Shown in pieces: positions 18,873 to 27,875 of a stretch of 51,557 nt of DNA. The notes under the pieces were generated by a model. That model saw nothing but the letters and a program-made list of their open reading frames with translations, was not told the origin of the DNA and did no database searches. Numbering within the stretch: position 1 is the first letter of the stretch; every line of letters begins with the position of its first letter. Source of the stretch: Caldicoprobacter algeriensis (GTDB lineage: Bacteria > Bacillota > Clostridia > Caldicoprobacterales > Caldicoprobacteraceae); the NCBI RefSeq assembly GCF_023838525.1, contig NZ_JAHUQD010000018.1, positions 1 to 51,557 on the forward strand, in the 5' to 3' direction. Position numbers and translations under genes: made by a program.

Positions 18873-21008
18873 CTATTCATTTACAGCAATCAACTCATGA
18901 TTGCTGTCTTTTTTGCATTCATCTTCCTTCATGTCCCTTTTAACTTTCCTTTCGCTTACCATCTTCATGATGCCTGCAACATCCAATATACAGGCCACGC
19001 TTCTATCGCCCAGTACCGTCGCTCCAGATATCCCTTCAACTTTCCCTATATAAGCTCCCAGATTTGTAACCACCACTTCTTGATTGCCTATAAGCTCATC
19101 AACGACAAGACCTAGGCGCTTTTCAGCCATTCCAAGCAAAACAATTAAGATATTTCTTCTTTCTTTAACTCTTGGAATTCCGAAGTAGTCATGCAACCAT
19201 ACTAGAGGAATGGCCTTGTTTCTTATAACCGTCACAGCCTGACCGTTAACAAATTCAATCGCCTTTCGTGGTTGCCTGACAATCTCAATCACATTATTCA
19301 TCGGTATAGCGTAGGTCTCATTGCCAATCTTAACCAGCAGACCTTTAAGTATTGCTAACGTCATAGGGAGTTTTATGGGTAATTTTATCACAAATTTTGT
19401 GCCAGCTCCGGCATAGGTTTCAATATCGATCACCCCCTTCAACTTTTCAACGCAGTTCTTCACAATATCCATTCCCACCCCACGTCCTGAAATATCATTC
19501 ACCTCGTTAGAGGTCGAAAATCCAGGCTGGAATATGAGATCGATGAGCTGCTGGTGAGTCATCGTATTTGCTTCTTCTCCCGAAATTATTTTCTTTTGAA
19601 TGGCTACCCGTTTTATCTCCTCGACATCTATACCTGCACCATCATCCTCTACTGTTATGATTACATTGCTATCTTTGGGCAATGCTGATATGCGCAGCGT
19701 ACCCTTTTCAGGTTTACCCAACCTCTTGCGGACTTCCGGGCTCTCAATCCCATGGTCTACAGCATTTCGGATGAGGTGAATCAACGGATCTGCAATATCC
19801 TCAACTATGGTTCTGTCTATCTCAGTCTCACCCCCCTCAAGTATAAGCTCAACTTCTTTGTTCAATGAACATGCCAAATCCCTCACAATCCTAGGAAACC
19901 TATTGAAAAGCTGCTGCACTGGAATCATGCGGGTCTTCATAATAGCCTCTTGCAACTCATCTATGAGCACCGATACATGGTTTGAAATGCTTATCAGATC
20001 ATCTACTGTTTCATCGGCAGGATATTTGTTATGTAAATCATTTCCTGCTTGAGCAATTCGTATCTGCTCAATAACCAGTTCTCCTACTAAATCCATCATC
20101 CTCTCCAAGCGTTCCACTTCTATCCTTACCGTACGGCCCGACATCCTCTTTGCGTCATCAACTACCTTGGCATTCATTGAGACATCAAGATCAGAACATA
20201 AACTTCTATCCTCATTTTCAGACAACTTCATTATTTCGGGGGAATTGAATGAATAAGGAAATACATTAACCTCTTCTATATCCACCAATCCATTCCTTAC
20301 TTCCCACTCCATCTCATCGGCGCCCATTTGTGTGATGACCAAAAACCAGACTTTATCAATCTCTTCATCCCCCATATCAAGCACATTAGGAACCATGCCT
20401 ATAACAGTACCACGTTCATTAAGAAAATTCCTAACTATATAAGCCCTGGCCAACTTCATCTGACAGTCCCTAGCAATCTCCACTTGGCACACCAAGACAT
20501 TCTGCCCTATATCCAGTGCCTGTTTTATCTGTTCCTCCTGTTTAGCATTGAGCACAAATAATTTCCGTGAAATATCAACCCCTTCTGTACCTTTTTGAGC
20601 ATACGTATCGCTGCTTCCCGCTAAAATCCCTTGTAATTTTGCCATAATTGGACGTATGTCGGTTTTAATACAAAATCTATCGGCAACAAATTCATCCTTC
20701 AAAGCCTTTAAACAGTCCAGGCATTCTAAAAGAACATCAACCACAGGTCTAGAAACCTTAAGCCTATGGTTTCTAATCCTGTCCAACACGTTTTCCATTT
20801 CATGGGTAAGGACTTTCATCTGCTCAAACCCCACAGCTGCAGAAGAACCTTTAAGGGTATGAGCGGCACGGAATAACTTCTGTACTATTTCAGGGTCATC
20901 AATATTCTTCTCTAGTTCCACGATTCCATTTTCGAAAAGAAGAATCTGTTCCTCTACTTCACCAATAAACAGATTTATGATTTCAGGACTTTCAAATATA
21001 TCACTCAT
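18873..21008 (-). CDS. cheA: Chemotaxis histidine kinase CheA
   Basis: Cytoplasmic kinase that reads receptor state and phosphorylates CheB and a response regulator. Domains: HPt (about 1-110) with phospho-acceptor His50 in RAAHTLKGSSA; a P2-like region (about 165-260); dimerisation (about 285-360, VRIEVERLERMMDLVGELV); HATPase (about 365-545) with N-box LIHLIRNAVDHGIES, G1 DDGAGID and G2 GRGVGMDIV; and a CheW-like regulatory domain (about 550-690). Length (711 aa) is normal. An AGGAGG site precedes the ATG, 15 nt after cheW. No receiver domain is fused, and no cheY lies in the operon. Confidence 0.97.
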   Translation of the reverse strand: MSDIFESPEIINLFIGEVEEQILLFENGIVELEKNIDDPEIVQKLFRAAHTLKGSSAAVGFEQMKVLTHEMENVLDRIRNHRLKVSRPVVDVLLECLDCLKALKDEFVADRFCIKTDIRPIMAKLQGILAGSSDTYAQKGTEGVDISRKLFVLNAKQEEQIKQALDIGQNVLVCQVEIARDCQMKLARAYIVRNFLNERGTVIGMVPNVLDMGDEEIDKVWFLVITQMGADEMEWEVRNGLVDIEEVNVFPYSFNSPEIMKLSENEDRSLCSDLDVSMNAKVVDDAKRMSGRTVRIEVERLERMMDLVGELVIEQIRIAQAGNDLHNKYPADETVDDLISISNHVSVLIDELQEAIMKTRMIPVQQLFNRFPRIVRDLACSLNKEVELILEGGETEIDRTIVEDIADPLIHLIRNAVDHGIESPEVRKRLGKPEKGTLRISALPKDSNVIITVEDDGAGIDVEEIKRVAIQKKIISGEEANTMTHQQLIDLIFQPGFSTSNEVNDISGRGVGMDIVKNCVEKLKGVIDIETYAGAGTKFVIKLPIKLPMTLAILKGLLVKIGNETYAIPMNNVIEIVRQPRKAIEFVNGQAVTVIRNKAIPLVWLHDYFGIPRVKERRNILIVLLGMAEKRLGLVVDELIGNQEVVVTNLGAYIGKVEGISGATVLGDRSVACILDVAGIMKMVSERKVKRDMKEDECKKDSNHELIAVNE

Positions 21009-21023
21009 ATTACACCTCCTTTC

Positions 21024-21449
21024 TCACTCATGAAGCACCTTATCAATCTTTAAAATGCTTATCACACCCTCATCGGTTATTCCCATACCTTCAAAATAGG
21101 CACCATCAATTCCCGCTACCATCTCCGGAGGAGGTTGTATGTTAGAGAATCTCAGTACTTGATTTACCTTATCAAAGACAATACCCACCATCTCATCCCT
21201 GCTCTTTACCACGACTATACGAGTCTTTTTAGTAGTAGCATAGTTGGGCAGGCCAAATTTCTTATGAAGGTTAACCACTGGTATGATCTTCCCCCGGAGA
21301 TTTATAATGCCCTCCAAAAAAGGCTTGCTGTTATGAACTGGCGTAATAGGCTGCATCTTGATAATCTCGTACACATCACCAATCTTTAATGCATATTTCT
21401 CATTTGCCAGCTCGCAAACAACATACTGGCTGCTCAAAAAGTCCCCCAT
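21024..21449 (-). CDS. cheW: Chemotaxis coupling protein CheW
   Basis: Scaffold that links the chemoreceptor to CheA. It is a single CheW domain of 141 aa with PFLEGIINLRGKIIPVVNLHKKF and a C-terminal GVISILKIDKVL. A longer frame starts at 21473, but that GTG overlaps the ribosome site; I choose the ATG at 21447-21449 because AAGGAGGGG lies seven nt before it. With this start it overlaps the end of the GGDEF/HD-GYP gene by 16 nt, so the two are co-transcribed and probably coupled. Confidence 0.95.
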   Translation of the reverse strand: MGDFLSSQYVVCELANEKYALKIGDVYEIIKMQPITPVHNSKPFLEGIINLRGKIIPVVNLHKKFGLPNYATTKKTRIVVVKSRDEMVGIVFDKVNQVLRFSNIQPPPEMVAGIDGAYFEGMGITDEGVISILKIDKVLHE

Positions 21450-22906
21450 TTCTTTTCCCCTCCTTCCACACAACTGTTCAGTTTATTATTCATTACTAAA
21501 TTACAGAAAACATTCACAATCTCAGGGTCAAACTGTGTTCCACTATTCTTTTTTATTTCAGCAATAGCTTCACTATCGCTCCTAGCTTTGCGATATACCC
21601 TGTCGTGAGTCATAGCATCGTACGCATCCACCACAGCCAGGACACGACACGAGAGCGGTATCTCCTTCCCTTTCAATCCCCTAGGATAACCTTTGCCATC
21701 CCAGCGCTCGTGATGGAATAATATATATTCTGCTACTGCTGATAATTCCGGAATATTCTGGACTATACGGAAACCAATCTCACAATGCTGTTTCATTTCC
21801 TCCCATTCTTGAGGAGTTAGAGGGCCCGGCTTTTTTAATATATTTTCTTTTATCCCTATCTTACCAATGTCATGCAGCACCGCCAAAAGCGCCAATTCAT
21901 CCAAATCTTTATAGGACAGATTTATTTCCTTTCCAATCATAAGTGAATACTTCTTAAGGCGCTCAGCATGTTCCTGTGTCTCGATACTTTTAACATGCAA
22001 AGTGGTAAGAAGGGTATTAATGACGGTATAATGATGGCTCTCGGCAACCATCAATTTTCGCCGGTACATAAACTCTTCAGCTTCTTTTATAACTTCTTCC
22101 AAATTCTCCTTCTGGCTTTTCTTTATTGCATACCCCATGACTAAACTCAACTGTACCTTTGTATCATTATCTATAGAAAAAGAGTTACTTTGTATTCTGC
22201 TAATCACCTCCTTAACGACATCCAAATCAGCGTGCAGCAAAATAATAAGGAATTCATCTCCTCCCCAGCGAGCAATTAAATCATTTTGCCGCACGCTTTT
22301 TTTCAAAATCTCGGCAGTCTTCTTCAGGAGTTTATCCCCTTTCTCATACCCGAAAATGTTATTAACAAATCTTAAACCATTAACATCAACCATAATCACT
22401 CCTAAAGGAAACTCATTCGAATTTTCTAATCTTTTAATGTGCTCTTCCATCATCTTACGGTTGTAAACACCCGTCAATAAATCATAGGACCTCAAACCCT
22501 GATCTCTATACCAAACTCTTTCGTCAACAACACTGCGAAATACTGCTATAGCGCCAAAAAGTTTTTCCCTATCATTTTTTATTGGCACCACTCGATTAAT
22601 TATCACTGCCTTAGGTCCCTGTTTGGTATAAACTACAGCACGTCCAACCCGTTCAACAGGTTTTCCAGTTTTTAAAACCTTTGCTACCGGATTTTCTATC
22701 ACCTCCTTGCCCGTCTCTTCGTCTACTATTCTAAAGAGTTGGTAAAAAAGCTTTCCTTTTACCTCTTTCTCAAATCCTATAATTTGCTGAGCTGATGGAT
22801 TCAAATCCACTATCATACCTGTCTTTTCAATGATAACAATACCCTCATCAATACCCAGCATTGTTGTCTTATACACCAAGAAATCAACGACTTCCCTTTT
22901 ACTCAC
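21434..22906 (-). CDS. PAS-GGDEF-HD-GYP cyclic-di-GMP enzyme
   Basis: 490-aa soluble protein that could both make and degrade c-di-GMP. An N-terminal PAS domain (about 12-125) is followed by a GGDEF domain (about 140-290) with intact GGDEF at 215-219 and an RxxD inhibitory site (RQND, 206-209), then an HD-GYP phosphodiesterase (about 305-480) with HD at 345-346 and HHERWDGKGYP at 398-408. All catalytic signatures appear intact. The GTG start (22904-22906) has GGAAGGG upstream. It is the first gene of the chemosensory operon and overlaps cheW. It has no receiver domain, so how CheA could signal to it is unclear. Confidence 0.93.
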   Translation of the reverse strand: MSKREVVDFLVYKTTMLGIDEGIVIIEKTGMIVDLNPSAQQIIGFEKEVKGKLFYQLFRIVDEETGKEVIENPVAKVLKTGKPVERVGRAVVYTKQGPKAVIINRVVPIKNDREKLFGAIAVFRSVVDERVWYRDQGLRSYDLLTGVYNRKMMEEHIKRLENSNEFPLGVIMVDVNGLRFVNNIFGYEKGDKLLKKTAEILKKSVRQNDLIARWGGDEFLIILLHADLDVVKEVISRIQSNSFSIDNDTKVQLSLVMGYAIKKSQKENLEEVIKEAEEFMYRRKLMVAESHHYTVINTLLTTLHVKSIETQEHAERLKKYSLMIGKEINLSYKDLDELALLAVLHDIGKIGIKENILKKPGPLTPQEWEEMKQHCEIGFRIVQNIPELSAVAEYILFHHERWDGKGYPRGLKGKEIPLSCRVLAVVDAYDAMTHDRVYRKARSDSEAIAEIKKNSGTQFDPEIVNVFCNLVMNNKLNSCVEGGEKKWGTF

Positions 22907-23000
22907 CCCATGATTCCCTTCCTGACCTATATTTTCGAAGTGATTTTAAAATATCCCAGTTTAAGCAACTTACACGGCTTTTCACCCTCCTATCTATCAT
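22899..23000 (-). CDS. Possible 33-codon leader ORF before the c-di-GMP gene
   Basis: ATG at 22998-23000, ending at a TAA that overlaps the GTG start of the GGDEF/HD-GYP gene. An AGGAGGG lies inside it rather than before it, so independent initiation is doubtful. The product would be basic (MIDRRVKSRVSCLNWDI...). It could couple translation, or be chance. Confidence 0.2.
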   Translation of the reverse strand: MIDRRVKSRVSCLNWDILKSLRKYRSGRESWGE

Positions 23001-23024
23001 TGGCGTTTTGATAATCAAAAATGA

Positions 23025-23095
23025 AAAGACCTGTTTCACCGATCACCTAATGCAGCCCACGTTACCTTTTGAAGACACAGTGAAAACAGGTCTTT
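23025..23095 (-). ncRNA. Candidate structured leader upstream of the GGDEF/HD-GYP gene
   Basis: Arms AAAGACCTGTTTCAC (23025-23039) and GTGAAAACAGGTCTTT (23080-23095) pair over 15 bp with one bulged base, enclosing 40 nt. It lies about 120 nt upstream of the GTG start and just after possible -10 boxes, so it could be the 5' end of the mRNA. It does not match the c-di-GMP-I or -II consensus as I know them. It could be a new leader RNA, an attenuator or just a repeat. Confidence 0.4.
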
Positions 23096-23163
23096 ATACG
23101 TATAATTCCATATGTACAATATAAACAAATTTAACCATAATTTTACATTTAATACATTAAATA

Positions 23164-23176
23164 CCCCCCCCCCCCC
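23164..23176. repeat. C13/G13 homopolymer tract
   Basis: Thirteen consecutive C on the plus strand in otherwise A/T-rich DNA, about 260 bp upstream of the che operon start. Such tracts slip readily. Confidence 0.85.
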
Positions 23177-23647
23177 ATGCGAACACACGTTCTCTATTGC
23201 ATTGCATGCATAACTATGCAACTTTGATATCCCCATCTCACCTTTTATCTTATTGATCGAGATTTTTTTCAAACTACACACTACTATCATCTACCTATAT
23301 CTCCCTTTTGTAAAATATTGTATATATATACAAACATAAAGAATAAAACTCTTCCCGCTAAATGCGAAAGAGATTTCATCCTTAATTAACATTTTTCATA
23401 TTTAATTGTCAAATTATTGTCATAGTTCGACATCTCCTCAATTCTAGTCATAATATTACATCCTACGGAACCATATTGCAACAAGGAATAATTTACTATA
23501 TTTTTGGTATTATATTCCTACTTTAATTATTCTAAGTAGTATCATATCCATCTTATACCATATATTGCATCTACCGTTTTCACAGCATTCGACAAAATTT
23601 TCGCTCAATTTACCCAGTTACTCCTTCTCTTTATCTCTCCTTACGGG

Positions 23648-25054
23648 TTAATCCTTGTGCTTAAAAATCACCCTTACCCCTTGCGGCGTATCTTCCAGTA
23701 TAATTCCGCGGGCCTTAAGCTCATCCCGTATCTGGTCAGCCAGTGCCCAGTTCTTTTCCTTGCGCGCCTGTTGCCTCTTTTCAATCAAGGCTTTAATCTC
23801 CGGATCAAGCTCTTGCCTTGGGTCCTTCCTCAAAAGCCCCAGCACCCCTGTCAGCTCATCCAAAAGCACATAGGCTTTCTCCACAGACTGCCTTGAACTG
23901 CTGGCACTCAGATGAGAATTTATATACCTTACCATATCGAAAATGGTAGCCAGAGCATCGGCAGTATTTATGTCATCGTCCATTGCCTCCTCAAACCTGG
24001 CCTTATACCCCGCAAGCCTTTGGACGAAATCCCTTTCTTCCTCCGAGAGCTCCTTTTCAGCGACGTTTTCCATCATGTGTAAGAGATTGGCCTTACAATT
24101 GTACAGGCGTTCCAGGGCGCTCTGAGCCTGCCTAAGCATATCCTCACTAAAGTTTATAGGATTGCGGTAATGGGCCGAGAGCATGAAGAATCGCACCACT
24201 TCCGGATCAAACCGCTCCAGAATCTCACGAACGGTAAAGAAGTTGCCAAGCGACTTTGACATCTTCTCATTGTTGACATTGATATATCCGTTATGCAGCC
24301 AGTACCTTGCAAAAGGCTTACCGGTAGCCGCCTCACTCTGAGCAATCTCGTTTTCATGATGTGGGAATATGAGGTCCTGGCCGCCGGCGTGTATGTCAAT
24401 GGTCTCTCCCAGGTACTTCATGGCCATCACCGAGCATTCTATATGCCACCCAGGCCTTCCCTTGCTCCATGGGCTATCCCATGCAGGCTCGCCCGGTTTC
24501 TGGGCCTTCCACAGGGCAAAATCCATGGGATTTTTCTTGCCCTCTTCCACCTCTACGCGTGCACCTGCCTCCAATTCCTCCAGCTTCTGGCCCGACAGCT
24601 TACCGTACTCCGGGAAAGCTGATGTATCGAAATATACGTTGCCATTTACCTCATAGGCCACGCCCTTTTCAATCAACTTCCTAATCATAGCTATCATATC
24701 GCTAATGTGCTGGGTAGCCCTGGGATGGAAGGTTGCCCTCTTTATGCCAAGAGCATCGGCATCTTTGAAGTATTCATTGATAAAGCGATCCCCCAGCTCC
24801 TTTACGGTAATACCCTCTTCATTGGCACGCTTGATCATCTTATCGTCTATATCGGTAAAGTTTTGCACAAACAGTACCTTATAGCCCTTGTATTCCAAAT
24901 ACCTTCTCAAGGTATCAAATATGATAAAAGGGCGAGCGTTACCTATGTGGAAATAGTCGTACACCGTAGGCCCACAGGAATACATGCGCACTTCCCCTTC
25001 ACGCAGGGGAACAAATTCCTCTTTCCGCTTTGTAAGCGTATTATACAACCTCAT
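23648..25054 (-). CDS. cysS: Cysteinyl-tRNA synthetase
   Basis: Class I aminoacyl-tRNA synthetase that charges tRNA-Cys. The HIGH motif is HIGNARPF near residue 37 and KMSKS is EKMSKSLGN near residue 266; zinc-binding Cys and His residues appear as [20 protein letters not shown] and [11 protein letters not shown]. Length (468 aa) is normal. It overlaps the upstream cysE by 14 nt and so shares its promoter and T-box. Confidence 0.98.
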   Translation of the reverse strand: MRLYNTLTKRKEEFVPLREGEVRMYSCGPTVYDYFHIGNARPFIIFDTLRRYLEYKGYKVLFVQNFTDIDDKMIKRANEEGITVKELGDRFINEYFKDADALGIKRATFHPRATQHISDMIAMIRKLIEKGVAYEVNGNVYFDTSAFPEYGKLSGQKLEELEAGARVEVEEGKKNPMDFALWKAQKPGEPAWDSPWSKGRPGWHIECSVMAMKYLGETIDIHAGGQDLIFPHHENEIAQSEAATGKPFARYWLHNGYINVNNEKMSKSLGNFFTVREILERFDPEVVRFFMLSAHYRNPINFSEDMLRQAQSALERLYNCKANLLHMMENVAEKELSEEERDFVQRLAGYKARFEEAMDDDINTADALATIFDMVRYINSHLSASSSRQSVEKAYVLLDELTGVLGLLRKDPRQELDPEIKALIEKRQQARKEKNWALADQIRDELKARGIILEDTPQGVRVIFKHKD

Positions 25055-25712
25055 TTTTCCACCTACCCTCCAATTCCTCTACTTTCTTTTCCAATGCGCT
25101 GATTCTATTCAATATTTCTTTAATCTGCTCAGCCACCGGGTCAGGCAGGCGTACCTGATCCAGGTCAATCTCATCTCTGGCGGATGCAACGCGCTTGTTA
25201 TCCTTTTTTACTATCCTGCCCGGCACACCCACCACCGTGCAATTTGGCGGCACCTCGCTTAAAACCACGGCATTGGCCCCAATCTTTGAATTATCGCCTA
25301 CCTTGAAAGGCCCCAAAACTTTCGCTCCGGCGCTTATTACCACGTTGTTCCCTATGGTGGGATGGCGTTTCCCGGTCTCCTTTCCGGTCCCACCCAAAGT
25401 GGCGCCCTGATATATGGTCACATTATTCCCTATTTCGGCAGTTTCTCCGATCACCACGCCCATTCCGTGGTCTATAAATAATCCCTCGCCGATCTTTGCG
25501 GCGGGATGTATTTCTATACCAGTGATAAATCTGTTAAACTGCGAAATGAGCCGCGCTATAAGCTTAAAACCCTTGCCATAAAACCAGTGCGCTATTCTAT
25601 GCAATAGGATAGCATGAAACCCCGGATAGCACAATATGACCTCCAAAGCGTTTCTTGCTGCAGGGTCCCTTTCAAGTACGGCCTGGATGTCCTTGCGAAT
25701 TCGGTCAAACAT
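25041..25712 (-). CDS. cysE: Serine O-acetyltransferase
   Basis: Makes O-acetylserine from serine and acetyl-CoA, the first step of cysteine synthesis. The N-terminal helical part is followed by a left-handed beta helix built of hexapeptide repeats (about 65-170: [23 protein letters not shown], then [15 protein letters not shown]). The C-terminal extension of about 50 residues is coiled-coil-like ([15 protein letters not shown]). Length (223 aa) is usual for Firmicutes. GGGGGAG precedes the ATG. The gene follows the Cys T-box, so it is expected to be induced by uncharged tRNA-Cys. Confidence 0.97.
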   Translation of the reverse strand: MFDRIRKDIQAVLERDPAARNALEVILCYPGFHAILLHRIAHWFYGKGFKLIARLISQFNRFITGIEIHPAAKIGEGLFIDHGMGVVIGETAEIGNNVTIYQGATLGGTGKETGKRHPTIGNNVVISAGAKVLGPFKVGDNSKIGANAVVLSEVPPNCTVVGVPGRIVKKDNKRVASARDEIDLDQVRLPDPVAEQIKEILNRISALEKKVEELEGRWKNEVV

Positions 25713-25741
25713 AAGTCTCCCCCTTCTGTAGAATTCTACTG

Positions 25742-26010
25742 TTAAAAATAAAAGCCTTCATCCCTGGATTCAGAGACGAAGGCTTCCGCGGTTCCACTCT
25801 GATTGGGCATGCTAGTTCACGCAATACCCCACCTCTATCGCCGTAACGTGGCATAGACGGTACCCCCTACTCGGCTACGACGCTTTCGGGGATACAGCTC
25901 CCGGGCGCACTTTCAGCACGTCCTGTATCCAGGGCAACTCTCAGCGCAGCCATTGCCCCTCTCTGTGGATTTGACATGCCTACTCTTCCCGTTCACCGCC
26001 GTTGTCATTT
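25742..26010 (-). promoter_or_regulatory. T-box leader, Cys-specific, controlling cysE-cysS
   Basis: The T-box bulge and antiterminator motif AGAGTGGAACCGCGG lies at 25786-25800. It overlaps a terminator formed by AAGCCTTC/GAAGGCTT (25752-25785) followed by a T-rich stretch. Stem I includes AGAGAG and pairs GGGCAA/TTGCCC. By alignment with the glyQS leader (GAAA, codon, 6 nt, GAGC), the specifier is UGC at 25907-25909, a Cys codon. The UGGA in the bulge pairs with a tRNA ending in UCCA, and tRNA-Cys has discriminator U. Both clues fit the downstream genes. Confidence 0.95.
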
Positions 26011-26060
26011 TTATTTATACCACACTTGATCTCCTTAAAACTATTTTATCGTGGTAATTC

Positions 26061-26090
26061 ATTATATTACATTTCCTCTAAAGAAGTCAA
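26061..26090 (-). promoter_or_regulatory. SigA-type promoter of the T-box/cysE-cysS transcript
   Basis: TTGACT (26085-26090) and perfect TATAAT (26061-26066) on the minus strand with an 18-bp spacer. The predicted start is about 45 nt before the T-box stem I. Confidence 0.75.
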
Positions 26091-26345
26091 CGATAACATC
26101 TCTCCAGCCAACAATTAACTTTACTGAAAAAATTTTACTAACAGAATATTTGCTCGATAAAACAGCGTCTCCCCTTGAAATTTCCAGCTTACCACTATTA
26201 TTTTATTTGTGCTTCAAAATTGATGTCAGTAACAAACACAGCCGATTTTAGCAACTTACATCCAAACAAAATTCCGTTTTAAGCAGAAAAAAGGCTTTTC
26301 TTATAGCAAAATCACAAATTTAAATTTATGTATACGGCATAACAG
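26091..26345. other. Intergenic region downstream of the DUF1002 gene
   Basis: No gene seen. A weak AGAAAA/TTTTCT inverted repeat near 26287-26303 could contribute to transcript ending for the DUF1002 gene. Confidence 0.3.
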
Positions 26346-27224
26346 CTATGCACCGAACTTTTTAATGAGACTTTGAAACCATTTTATAAACTGGCCGATA
26401 GCTTCCCATATGCGCTGAAGTATACCCTTGTTTTCCTCCACAGTCCTTCGTATATCATCTAGACGCTGCGTGATGTTTTCCAGCTGAGAGGTTATCCTGT
26501 TTATATCCAAATCCAGCTTGCTTATCTTTTCCATGAGTTCAATGATCCTATTGATTTGATCCTCAGTAAGCTCTATGTTGAGCTCTTTGGCAATCTGCAG
26601 CACTATCTTCTTGATGTCCTCTGGGTTTTTGACCTTCTCTCGAACTACCCTCTCCTTTATTTCTTTTATAAGAGCCGCAGCCTTGTCCTTGCCGATGTCC
26701 TCGCCCAGCTCGCCGGTAGTTACCAGCTCCTCATTTGCAACCTTCTTGGCCTCTTCATCCAGCTCCTTCCCCGATACCTCTTCAAAAGCCTTCATTATGC
26801 CGGTGAGCGCCGCAGTCCCCGACACCATAAACGGGGCCGCAGCCACTACCCGTGCGTTTTCTACGCCGGCCGTAGCCATGGCATTGGCATACATCTCCTT
26901 TGTGACCCACCTTATGTTGTAGGTCTCAACCACCAGGCCTTCTCCTTCGGGCAAAGGTTTGACATAGGCACAGGATATAGCCCTGGTTCCTATCTTATCG
27001 CCTGAAACAAGCCCCTCCAAATAATCCCGCTCCTCCTGGTTGGTCACCTTTATTATCTTTACCTCATCGGCCTTCACGCCAAACAGCTCCAGCATCTGTT
27101 GCTGCTGTTTTTCGTTTAAATCCGCTCCCAGGCTCACCACTTCTTCCACTTGAGCCTGCACACAAGCCAACTGACCAATCAGCAAAGCCACAGCACAAAA
27201 GCACGCCGTTATCCACCTTTTCAT
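26346..27224 (-). CDS. Exported DUF1002-family protein (YpuA-like)
   Basis: 292-aa secreted or surface protein of the DUF1002 family, which is widespread in Firmicutes but of unknown function. The signal peptide is MKRWITACFCAVALLIGQLA followed by a likely cut after VQA. The family core runs to about residue 170 (SLGADLNEKQQQQMLELFGV, then TYNIRWVTKEMYANAMATAGV). A charged helical C-terminal region with a heptad pattern (about 215-275) follows, then an amphipathic tail IWEAIGQFIKWFQSLIKKFG. The longest frame starts at 27338, but GGGAGGG lies six nt before the ATG at 27222-27224, which also begins the signal peptide. It sits between ispF and cysE, where gltX is often found. Confidence 0.87.
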   Translation of the reverse strand: MKRWITACFCAVALLIGQLACVQAQVEEVVSLGADLNEKQQQQMLELFGVKADEVKIIKVTNQEERDYLEGLVSGDKIGTRAISCAYVKPLPEGEGLVVETYNIRWVTKEMYANAMATAGVENARVVAAAPFMVSGTAALTGIMKAFEEVSGKELDEEAKKVANEELVTTGELGEDIGKDKAAALIKEIKERVVREKVKNPEDIKKIVLQIAKELNIELTEDQINRIIELMEKISKLDLDINRITSQLENITQRLDDIRRTVEENKGILQRIWEAIGQFIKWFQSLIKKFGA

Positions 27225-27407
27225 ATAAAACCCTCCCATCGGCATTATTGAAAATATGCCCTCACAGCTTGTGATCTGCAAAGCATATTTGTCCGCAAGT
27301 TCAAACCGTACACGCTTTAATATCCCAAACAAATCCAACCTGATATATACTTACAAATATTATACGGGTCAGAAGGCGAAATAATTCAGCCCAATATTGA
27401 ACAGGAT

Positions 27408-27875
27408 TTAAGCCAGCAGGGCTACAGCATAGGCAGCTATGCCATCCCCAGCACCTATAAACCCCAATCCTTCTGTGGTAGTGGCTTTAACGCTGACCCT
27501 GTCGGGCTGAATGTTAAGCTCGCGGGCTATATTCTCCCTCATCTGTTCAATATAGGGTGCTATTCTGGGCCTCTGGGCCACCACGACCGAATCGATGTTC
27601 TCTATACGGTATGACCTTTGCGCTATGAGCTCGCCCACCGAGCGCAGCAAAACCAGGCTGGATATTCCCCTGTATCTTTCATCGGTATCAGGAAACAGCT
27701 TACCTATATCCCCCATTGCTGCTGCACCAAGCAAAGCATCCATTACAGCATGGACCAAGACGTCGGCATCTGAATGCCCTTTGAGCCCTTTTTCAAAGGG
27801 GATAAAAACCCCGCCCAGAATCAAATCCCTGCCTTCCACCAGGGGATGCACATCATAACCCATTCCTATCCTCAT
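27408..27875 (-). CDS. ispF: 2-C-methyl-D-erythritol 2,4-cyclodiphosphate synthase
   Basis: Fifth enzyme of the MEP isoprenoid pathway: cyclises CDP-methylerythritol 2-phosphate with loss of CMP. Metal-binding D-x-H is seen in GYDVHPL near the start, and [19 protein letters not shown] plus [10 protein letters not shown] are family signatures. Length (155 aa from the ATG at 27873-27875) is normal; GGAGGG lies before this ATG. It overlaps the end of ispD by 23 nt, indicating tight coupling. Confidence 0.98.
   Translation of the reverse strand: MRIGMGYDVHPLVEGRDLILGGVFIPFEKGLKGHSDADVLVHAVMDALLGAAAMGDIGKLFPDTDERYRGISSLVLLRSVGELIAQRSYRIENIDSVVVAQRPRIAPYIEQMRENIARELNIQPDRVSVKATTTEGLGFIGAGDGIAAYAVALLA

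Larger units (their letters stand above)
22907..23647. other. Long AT-rich gap upstream of the chemosensory operon
   Basis: About 740 bp between the cysS stop and the che operon. It holds a long hairpin (23025-23095), a G13 tract on the minus strand (23164-23176), a 16-bp perfect palindrome TTGTATATATATACAA (23318-23333) and mostly A/T-rich sequence. Possible -10 boxes (TATACG, TATAAA) lie just before the hairpin on the minus strand. I see no convincing gene and no clear cysS terminator. Confidence 0.45.

Noticed and set aside
23025-23095. c-di-GMP riboswitch (GEMM-I or -II)
   Set aside because: The conserved GGCAAACC-type and GGUAGCGGGGUUACC-type segments are not visible, so I report it only as an unassigned leader structure.
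23036-23290. 84-codon minus-strand frame in the cysS-che gap
   Set aside because: It covers the G13 tract and the hairpin, has no good ribosome site and looks like translated non-coding sequence.
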